Assembly (NCBI GenBank): GCA_934089255.1
Contig: CAKOJI010000015.1
Coordinates: 1-31,235, forward strand
DNA: 31,235 bases
Direction: 5' to 3'
Source of the DNA: an uncultured Bacilli bacterium
GTDB lineage: Bacteria; Bacillota_I; Bacilli_A; RF39; UBA660
Numbering within the stretch: position 1 is the stretch's first letter; the number at the start of each line of letters is the position of its first letter. The position numbers and the translations under genes are program-made. The notes beneath the pieces are model-generated. The model was not told the DNA's origin, ran no database searches, and saw only the letters and a list, made by a program, of their open reading frames with translations. This document shows, piece after piece, positions 25,523 to 31,235 of the stretch.

Positions 25523-26503
25523 ATGAAGAATAAAAAAGGTTTTACATTAATTGAGATTATTATTTGTATTAGTTTGATTGTTATAATAGGAGCAGGAAGC
25601 TTTATAAGTATAAGATTAATGAATAAAAAACTATTAATAGATAAATTAAATCAAATTACAGATAAAGCAACATTAGCAGCTCAAACATATATAGAAACAA
25701 ATAAGAACGCATCAACCCAACTTTATAATAATAAAAACGGAGTAAGTTTACCACTTCAATTATTAGTTAACGAAGGACTACTAGATTTAAAAGGAACGAA
25801 TCTTACAGAAAGTGATATCAGAAATCAATATGTAATAACGTTTTTAGGAAGTACTGGAAGTAGTGATAATTGCGAACAGATTACATCAGCAACTAGTTGG
25901 AGCAATAACCAACCAGTATATCTATGTTTGAATTCATCTGAAAATTCTAATAAAGAAACTACTTTGTTTAATGAAAATAGTAACAAACTTAAATCAATAT
26001 TAAATGATATCTATTATTTTAAAGGACAGAATCCAGATAACTATATTGAATTTGATGGTAACATGTTTACATGTAATTTTACAGCTAATCATATTAGAAT
26101 AATATCAATTAACAAAGATGACAGTTTAACTATTACATTTGGAACAACAATGCGTAATAGAAAGAGTGCAACAGCCTCAGAAAATATTTGCAATACAAAA
26201 GATAATTCTATCACCTCAAATGTCGTTGAAAGGGAAGATATTTTAAATACAGGAGGTATTGAGTGGCAATTCTATATTTCTGATGGTTACAAAATACCAT
26301 ATACTAATTGGCTAGGACGATTATCAACTGAAGGTGACACAAGAGGACGTCAACATGAAGTAATTAAGTATTGCGCTCCTTCTGATGATGACGAATATTG
26401 TTGGAGTACACCATATTATTATACAAAAATGACTTTACCAAATACTTGTAAGCTTGATTCTGGAACTGGTACAGAAGACAATAAATATATTTTAAAGTGT
26501 TAG
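25523..26503 (+). CDS. Type IV prepilin-like protein
   Basis: A 326-residue protein with a classic prepilin leader: KKG6|FTLIE with cleavage after G6, Glu at mature position 5 (E11), then a 20-residue hydrophobic helix (IICISLIVIIGAGSFISIR). The long C-terminal domain is polar, with several cysteines (for example NCEQI, YLCLNS, ICNTK, KYCAP, EYCWS, NTCKL and a final KC), so disulfides are likely outside the cell. A prepilin peptidase and assembly ATPase would be required, but none is in the window. The start follows GGAGAATTAG. It is monocistronic or followed by the related unit at 26627. Confidence 0.85.
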   Translation: MKNKKGFTLIEIIICISLIVIIGAGSFISIRLMNKKLLIDKLNQITDKATLAAQTYIETNKNASTQLYNNKNGVSLPLQLLVNEGLLDLKGTNLTESDIRNQYVITFLGSTGSSDNCEQITSATSWSNNQPVYLCLNSSENSNKETTLFNENSNKLKSILNDIYYFKGQNPDNYIEFDGNMFTCNFTANHIRIISINKDDSLTITFGTTMRNRKSATASENICNTKDNSITSNVVEREDILNTGGIEWQFYISDGYKIPYTNWLGRLSTEGDTRGRQHEVIKYCAPSDDDEYCWSTPYYYTKMTLPNTCKLDSGTGTEDNKYILKC

Positions 26504-26538
26504 ACAAATATACAACAAACTATTTAAAACATCAATAT

Positions 26539-26564
26539 TGTAATTGAACTAGAACTCTAGGTTC
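26539..26564 (+). promoter_or_regulatory. Conserved leader motif, copy 2, before the TasA-like gene
   Basis: TGTAAT (26539-26544), again two bases before AACTAGAACTCTAGGTTC (26547-26564), the same 18 bases as at 25442. The motif starts 80 bases before the ATG, one base different from copy 1. No good -35 box is seen, suggesting an activator or a regulatory RNA. Confidence 0.6.
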
Positions 26565-26626
26565 GTTGTAATAAGAAAATAAATACTGTAAAATAAAAAA
26601 GAATGATATAGGAGAGTGGTTTAAAT

Positions 26627-28144
26627 ATGAAAAATATGAACAGAAAACAAAAAATAATAGTAAGTATCACGGGGATATTTTTAGTACTATTAATATTAGT
26701 TGGATTAACTTATGCATACTTTTTAACTAGAATACAAGGAAATACTAATACTAAATCTATATCTGTTACAACAGCAGATTTAAAACTAACTTATGGAGAT
26801 GGAAATGGTATTATAGCACCTACTGATAAATTATTGCCAGGGACAACTTTGCAATCTAAAACGTTCACTGTAACAAATGAAGGTGATTCTAAAACTGAAT
26901 ACGGTGTAATATTTGATAAAGTATTTAATGAATTATCTAGACAACAAGATTTAGTATACACATTAAATTGTACAAGTACTATAGGAAATTGTAATGGAGT
27001 AACTAATGAGACAATTTTTCCGAACGGTGGAGGAACTAAAGATAATGGAACTGGTTATGGTATAGCAGTAACTAATAGTATTGAAAAAAATGCAGTTCAC
27101 ACATACACATTAGTGGTAAAATATCTAGATCCTAATGTAGATCAAAGTGAAGATATGGGAAAAACTATTCAAGCAAGAGTTAATATTGCAGATTTGAAAA
27201 GTTTAAATCCATATTCTAGCGATACAACAAATACTATTGCAAAAGCAGTAGTAAATAATGCAATAGCAGTTACTTCAGCACAAAAAGCTAAAGGATATGC
27301 AGAATTCTTGGCTACACCAAAGACAACACCTGCAAAAGTTGCGACTTCTGAAAATGAAAGTTCTTTATCAATGACAACAGACGACGACGGAATTACGTAC
27401 TACTATAGAGGAAATGTTACAAACAATTATGTGAATTTTTCAGGAATGTGCTGGAGAGTTGTAAGAATAGCCGGCGATGGTAGTATTAAACTTATACTTG
27501 AGGATAAAAGCACATCATGTGATCATTCATCTTTTACTGGAAATTGGATAACATCACAAGATTTAACAACCTGGTACAATTCAAAAATAAAATCCAATGA
27601 ATCAAAATTAAAAAGTGAAAGCATTTGTTTAGGTGACCTAGAAACAAAATATAATTTATCAAGTTTAGAATATTGGGATGGTGCATATACTGGTGGTACA
27701 TATGGAAGTAACCATGTAAACAAAACTGGACAATTATATATGTATGATACATTCAATAGGTTAAACCATGGTAGTACGAGTTTAAGATGTAACGGTAGTA
27801 AAGCAGCAGCATCTTATATATATGAAATAACAGCAGATGAAGTAGCTTATGCAGGTTGTATAAGTGAAGGACAATATGCAAAAACTTACCTTGTAAATGA
27901 TTTTACAAAAAATGATTGGACTCGTACTTTTAGGACAATCTCAGTGGCCAAAAATTTAGATGGTTTTGATTATTATTATAGAGTAACTAGTACAGGAAGA
28001 TTATATAGCATAAAAGATTTTGATTTTGGAGAAGACAGATATGCATCAAGCAACAGTAATAATAGACCAATGATAACTCTAAAAAAAGGAACAGTGTTAA
28101 GTAGCGGAGACGGCTCTAAAACAACTCCTTATGTAGTTAGTTAG
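26627..28144 (+). CDS. Secreted TasA/SipW-type surface protein
   Basis: A 505-residue protein with an N-terminal membrane/signal segment (about 9-31) ending GLTYAYF, followed by TRIQGNTNTKSISVTTADLKLTY, the pattern of SipW-dependent TasA/camelysin-like proteins. The first 190 residues look like a beta-sandwich (TFTVTNEGDSKTEYGVIFDKV). A second domain starts near YYYRGNVTNNYVNFSGMCWRVVRIAGDGSIKLIL, with cysteines, and ends PMITLKKGTVLSSGDGSKTTPYVV, a C-terminal pattern I associate with surface proteins of related gut Bacillota. It probably forms or joins an extracellular fibre or coat; that is inference. GGAGAGTGG supports the start. It shares its leader motif with the prepilin gene. Confidence 0.75.
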   Translation: MKNMNRKQKIIVSITGIFLVLLILVGLTYAYFLTRIQGNTNTKSISVTTADLKLTYGDGNGIIAPTDKLLPGTTLQSKTFTVTNEGDSKTEYGVIFDKVFNELSRQQDLVYTLNCTSTIGNCNGVTNETIFPNGGGTKDNGTGYGIAVTNSIEKNAVHTYTLVVKYLDPNVDQSEDMGKTIQARVNIADLKSLNPYSSDTTNTIAKAVVNNAIAVTSAQKAKGYAEFLATPKTTPAKVATSENESSLSMTTDDDGITYYYRGNVTNNYVNFSGMCWRVVRIAGDGSIKLILEDKSTSCDHSSFTGNWITSQDLTTWYNSKIKSNESKLKSESICLGDLETKYNLSSLEYWDGAYTGGTYGSNHVNKTGQLYMYDTFNRLNHGSTSLRCNGSKAAASYIYEITADEVAYAGCISEGQYAKTYLVNDFTKNDWTRTFRTISVAKNLDGFDYYYRVTSTGRLYSIKDFDFGEDRYASSNSNNRPMITLKKGTVLSSGDGSKTTPYVVS

Positions 28145-28146
28145 TG

Positions 28147-29481
28147 TTAATTAAAGAAATCTTTCCAAGGATTTCTTTTTTTTAAATATTTTTTTACATT
28201 TTTAATAGTTACTGTATTAGGCTTAACATAATTTATATCTTCCCATTCAATTGGAAAAGAAATACTAGCTTTACTATTTAATCTTAAAGAGTAGGGTGCA
28301 ACACTAGTTGCACTTAATTTATTTCTATAATAATCTATAAAAATCTTTCTTTTCCTTTTATTCATTCTTATATTGGTAGTATATAATTTAGGATTTTTAC
28401 TTACTAATAACTTTGTAATATTCAAAGCTATTTCTTCACATTTTTTATAAGACGTTAATTTAATAGGAACAAATATATGATATCCTTTACCTCCGCTAGT
28501 TTTTAAAAAAGATTTTAAATTTAAACTATCTAATATTTCTTTTAATTCTAGAGCACAATGTCTAACATACTTTATTTCTAACTTAGGATCAGGATCTAAA
28601 TCAAATATTATAATATCAGGTTTCTTAATACTTTTTATAGTACTATTCCATATATGAAATTCATAACTGTTCATTTGTACTTCTTTAAGTAAACCATCTT
28701 TATTTTTTATATAATAATAATCTTTATTATCAATTATTTTTTTGCCAATATCTTTTGTATTAGTATTTAAATGTTTCATAAAAAACTTTTCTTCATTTAT
28801 ACCATTAGGACATCTTACTGTACTAATTAATCTATTATAGAAAAAAGGTAACATCATATCACTTACTAAATTATAATAATTAATTATATCTTTTTTTGTA
28901 ATATTTATTTTAGGATATATTATTTTATCAGGATTAGTAACCTTAATATTAATATCATCTTCTATTTCTTTCATAGTTCTTCCAGTTTTAATACTAGTTT
29001 TAAATTTATTAATATTATATAGATTAATATATTTATCTTTTTCTTTTATTAATAACCAGTTATTTTCTTTAAAATATATTAAAGCCCAATTACCTTTTAG
29101 TCTTTTTCCATAAAGTGTAAACTTAATATATTTATTAATTTTTATTTCATTAATTTTATAGCAACCTTTATCCCATAACATAACAGTACCAGCACCATAT
29201 TCACCTTTTTTAATAATTCCTTCAAAGTTTCCATAACTAATAGGGTGATCTTCTACTTTAACTGCAAGTCTTTTATCTTTTATATCGTATGATGGACCAA
29301 GAGGTACAGCCCAACTTAAATAAACACCCTTATATTCTAACCTTAAATCATAATGATCTTTAGTTGCAATATGGTGTTGCACAACGAACTTTAATCTTTT
29401 GTTACTCTTTATTTTTTTACCAATAGGTTCATTAGTTTTATTAAAATCACGTTTATTATTGTATTCTTTTAAACTAGTCAT
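28147..29481 (-). CDS. LigD-like protein: 3'-phosphoesterase plus polymerase, no ligase domain
   Basis: A 444-residue protein of the bacterial non-homologous end-joining family. The N-terminal phosphoesterase domain (about 25-160) has its catalytic set: H37, H43, D45 and R47 in HHIATKDHYDLRLE, and H79 in VEDHPISYGNFEG. The C-terminal archaeo-eukaryotic-primase-type polymerase domain (about 180-440) has DLDPD (294-298), SGGKGYH (329-335), FIDYYRN with D383, and SVAPYSLR. All look intact. The ATP-dependent ligase domain of full-length LigD is absent, and the frame is complete, so this is a natural two-domain form. Ku and a ligase would have to be elsewhere. GGTGATATA precedes the start. Confidence 0.9.
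   Translation of the reverse strand: MTSLKEYNNKRDFNKTNEPIGKKIKSNKRLKFVVQHHIATKDHYDLRLEYKGVYLSWAVPLGPSYDIKDKRLAVKVEDHPISYGNFEGIIKKGEYGAGTVMLWDKGCYKINEIKINKYIKFTLYGKRLKGNWALIYFKENNWLLIKEKDKYINLYNINKFKTSIKTGRTMKEIEDDINIKVTNPDKIIYPKINITKKDIINYYNLVSDMMLPFFYNRLISTVRCPNGINEEKFFMKHLNTNTKDIGKKIIDNKDYYYIKNKDGLLKEVQMNSYEFHIWNSTIKSIKKPDIIIFDLDPDPKLEIKYVRHCALELKEILDSLNLKSFLKTSGGKGYHIFVPIKLTSYKKCEEIALNITKLLVSKNPKLYTTNIRMNKRKRKIFIDYYRNKLSATSVAPYSLRLNSKASISFPIEWEDINYVKPNTVTIKNVKKYLKKRNPWKDFFN
28153..28183 (+). terminator. Terminator of the TasA-like gene, overlapping convergent ligD end
   Basis: AAAGAAATC (28153-28161) pairs with GATTTCTTT (28170-28178), 9 bp, followed by a run of T to 28183. The same bases encode the last codons of the minus-strand LigD-like gene, so the convergent genes share this sequence. 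Confidence 0.85.
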
Positions 29482-29600
29482 TATATCACCATTATTATTC
29501 TGATATTAAATAGTCATTTTATTCAGTCTATATACAATAGATTTTATAAATAATAAAATGTTACATAGAACACAAAATTTAAATTTCTATACAACATTAT

Positions 29601-29624
29601 AAAAAAACTACAACTCACTGTAGT
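29601..29624 (-). terminator. Terminator of groEL overlapping its stop codon
   Basis: On the minus strand ACTACA, loop GTGAGT, TGTAGT, then seven T. The groEL stop TAG (29608-29610) is within the right arm. Confidence 0.75.
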
Positions 29625-31152
29625 CATTCACTTTATTTAAATTATTTTTATATTCATTAATTATTAAATGCGATGTAGTAAGTAGCATACTTGAGATACT
29701 TACTGCATTTTTTAAAGTGTTTATTACAACATTTGTTGGATCTATTATACTAGTAGAATTAATATTCTCATAATCTATTTTATTTATATTATATAACTTT
29801 TCAAAGTTGTATTTTTTTATATTTTCATAAATTGCATCGTCATTCAAGCCTGAATTAATTAATATTTGTTTAAATGGTAAATAAAGTACATTATAAAATA
29901 ATTTATCTATATCGTTTTCTATAGTTATTTCATTTCTTAATTTTAAAAGTGATATACCAGCACCAGGTAGTATTCCATTAGTAGATACATATATTGCATG
30001 AACTGCATCAATATATCTCATTTTTAATTCTCTTCTTTCAGTAGTAGTATTTGCACCTACTAATATATTAGCAACTGTAGTAGATAACATAGAAATACGT
30101 AAATCATTAAAATTTTTGTCTATATCATTTATAATATTCTTTTGCTTTATATCTTCTACTAATTTCTTAATATTATCATCATAGTCAAAAGATAAAACTA
30201 CTTCATCTTTATTTATAACAATATTATTTAAAGAACCCAAATCATTTAATGTTATATAATCATTATTTACTATATTTGCTTTTGAAATAACGCTTATATC
30301 TTTTAATATTTCATGTGCTTTATAACCATAAGATGGAGTTTTTAAAAGAGATATCTTAATTTCATTAGATAAATAAAGAGATACTAGATCATTAACAACG
30401 TTTTCATCATAATCATCACTTATTACAATTAAACTATTATTATTTTTTATAACTTCGTTTAAGACATTTGCAATACTTTCTATACTATCTAATTTGTTAT
30501 TAATAATTAAAATATTTGGTTTGTTATACTCTATACTTTCTTGCTCGTTTAAAAAATAATTAGATGCTAAAACTGTTTCAAATCTATATCCATTTAAGAA
30601 TTCAACACTGGATTTATTACTATCCACTTCTTTAATATTAATTGCATTAATATTTTTAGTTTTTATAAAAGCCTTAGTTATATTTTTAGCAATAACAGAA
30701 TCATTACTACTAGTTAAAGCAACATTATATAAATCTTTATCACTCGGAATACGTGAATAATTATTCAATTTATTAATTAATTTATCTAAACACTTATTTA
30801 ATTCTTTTTTTAATATTATAGGATTAAAACCATTTTTAATTAATTTTAAGCCCTCATTAAATAACCCTTCTAGTATTACTAGAGTAGTAGTGGTACCATC
30901 ACCAACTAGATCGTTAGTTTTAATACTTGCTTCTTTAGCTAATGTTAATATAGTATTAACTACTTCATCTTCACTTTCTATATTTTCTGCAATTGTAACT
31001 CCGTCATTAGTAATAAAAGGACTAAAACTAGAATGATCTATTATTACATTATTTCCCTTAGGACCAAGTGTAATCTTTACTGCACCACATAAAGTATTTA
31101 TAGCTTCACTCATTTTATCATATAACTCATTACCATTTACTATTTTTTTCAT
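29608..31152 (-). CDS. groEL: Divergent GroEL-type chaperonin
   Basis: A 514-residue group I chaperonin, which folds proteins in an ATP-driven double ring with GroES. Family marks are TLGPKGNNV (28-36), NDGVTIAENIE, the nucleotide loop DLVGDGTTTT, the hinge GYRFETVLASNYF, and the ATPase segment ERRELKMRYIDAVHA with the expected catalytic Asp. It is diverged: the usual GGATEVE is GANTTTE, PGGG is PGAG, and the C-terminal GGM tail is replaced by NKVNDYSEL. The length is about 30 shorter than E. coli GroEL. There is no groES before it. Its ATG overlaps the stop of an upstream gene (ATGA), so it is translated in an unusual operon. It might be the only, or a second specialised, GroEL. Confidence 0.9.
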   Translation of the reverse strand: MKKIVNGNELYDKMSEAINTLCGAVKITLGPKGNNVIIDHSSFSPFITNDGVTIAENIESEDEVVNTILTLAKEASIKTNDLVGDGTTTTLVILEGLFNEGLKLIKNGFNPIILKKELNKCLDKLINKLNNYSRIPSDKDLYNVALTSSNDSVIAKNITKAFIKTKNINAINIKEVDSNKSSVEFLNGYRFETVLASNYFLNEQESIEYNKPNILIINNKLDSIESIANVLNEVIKNNNSLIVISDDYDENVVNDLVSLYLSNEIKISLLKTPSYGYKAHEILKDISVISKANIVNNDYITLNDLGSLNNIVINKDEVVLSFDYDDNIKKLVEDIKQKNIINDIDKNFNDLRISMLSTTVANILVGANTTTERRELKMRYIDAVHAIYVSTNGILPGAGISLLKLRNEITIENDIDKLFYNVLYLPFKQILINSGLNDDAIYENIKKYNFEKLYNINKIDYENINSTSIIDPTNVVINTLKNAVSISSMLLTTSHLIINEYKNNLNKVNDYSEL

Positions 31153-31235
31153 ATCTCATCACTCATTTCTATTATATATTTCCAATATTTTTTAGGCATA
31201 AAATTCATTCTACATCTATCATTTTTTCTTTCTTT
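31149..31235 (-). CDS. 3' end of an unidentified gene overlapping groEL
   Basis: On the minus strand the frame is open from the window edge for 28 codons and stops at TGA (31149-31151), which shares ATGA with the groEL start. The residues read ...CRMNFMPKKYWKYIIEMSDEI. The basic NFMPKKYWKY end reminds me of C-termini of DUF4130/TIGR03915-type DNA-metabolism proteins, but this is a weak recollection from a short stretch. The 4-base overlap, typical of cotranscribed genes, is the main support. Confidence 0.5.
   Translation of the reverse strand, partial: KERKNDRCRMNFMPKKYWKYIIEMSDEI

Noticed and set aside
31153..31235. CIRCE element before groEL
   Set aside because: No TTAGCACTC/GAGTGCTAA repeat is present; the region is the open frame of another gene.
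1..31235. Mycoplasma genetic code (TGA as Trp)
   Set aside because: TGA serves as a natural stop at sensible gene ends and all conserved Trp residues are TGG.
1..31235. CRISPR array, insertion sequence or integrase
   Set aside because: No regularly spaced repeats and no transposase or recombinase motifs were found on either strand.

Overview
The window is about 31 kb of very AT-rich bacterial chromosome. It looks like a low-GC Bacillota, probably a gut Bacilli lineage near the Mollicutes or Erysipelotrichales. The evidence is the extreme A/T codon bias, AGGTG- or GGAGG-type ribosome sites, sigma-A promoters that usually carry an extended -10 (TGnTATAAT), and the gene content: Lys-type wall candidates, a YtgP/SpoVB flippase, a transcriptionally organised polysaccharide locus and a TasA-like secreted protein. 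TGA is used as a stop (for example at 7290-7292 and 14037-14039) and Trp is TGG, so this is the standard bacterial code and not the Mycoplasma code. The species cannot be named from the sequence alone.

Layout. Positions 1-1468: two near-identical tandem copies of an ORF6N plus phospholipase-D-like gene, the first cut by the window edge, with repeats around the promoter of the second. Positions 1541-4828: a ZIP metal transporter, endonuclease IV (nfo) and a transglutaminase-like protein. Positions 4913-9132: a tight three-gene operon of an alanine-racemase-family enzyme, a COG3919-type ATP-grasp ligase (D-aspartate-ligase-like) and an AsnB/AsnH-type amidotransferase. I read it as a predicted D-Asp/D-Asn peptidoglycan cross-bridge module. 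Facing it (minus strand) is a lipid-flippase-family gene. Positions 11012-14039: a membrane-anchored thioredoxin-fold protein and a one-piece MacB-like ABC transporter. Positions 14041-14125: an isolated promoter plus hairpin unit that could make a roughly 50-nt RNA. Positions 14206-15963: a small membrane protein, trpS and tRNA-His(GTG).

Positions 16080-25391 form a seven-gene surface-polysaccharide locus: three GT4 glycosyltransferases, a polysaccharide pyruvyl transferase, two O-antigen polymerase/ligase-like membrane proteins, and a Wzz/CpsC protein fused to a degenerate tyrosine-kinase-like domain. Positions 25434-28144 hold a type IV prepilin-like gene and a TasA/SipW-like secreted protein. 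Both are preceded, at nearly the same distance, by an identical 18-nt hairpin-forming motif, which is the best candidate here for an undescribed regulatory element. The right end (minus strand) carries a LigD-like protein with phosphoesterase and polymerase domains but no ligase domain, a divergent GroEL without GroES, and the overlapping 3' end of an unidentified gene.

Taken together the window is dominated by cell-envelope functions (cross-bridge, flippase, polysaccharide, pilin-like and TasA-like proteins), with scattered DNA-repair genes (nfo, LigD-like). No CRISPR array, rRNA, insertion sequence or integrase was seen, and no stretch longer than about 200 bases lacks a gene or a recognisable signal.
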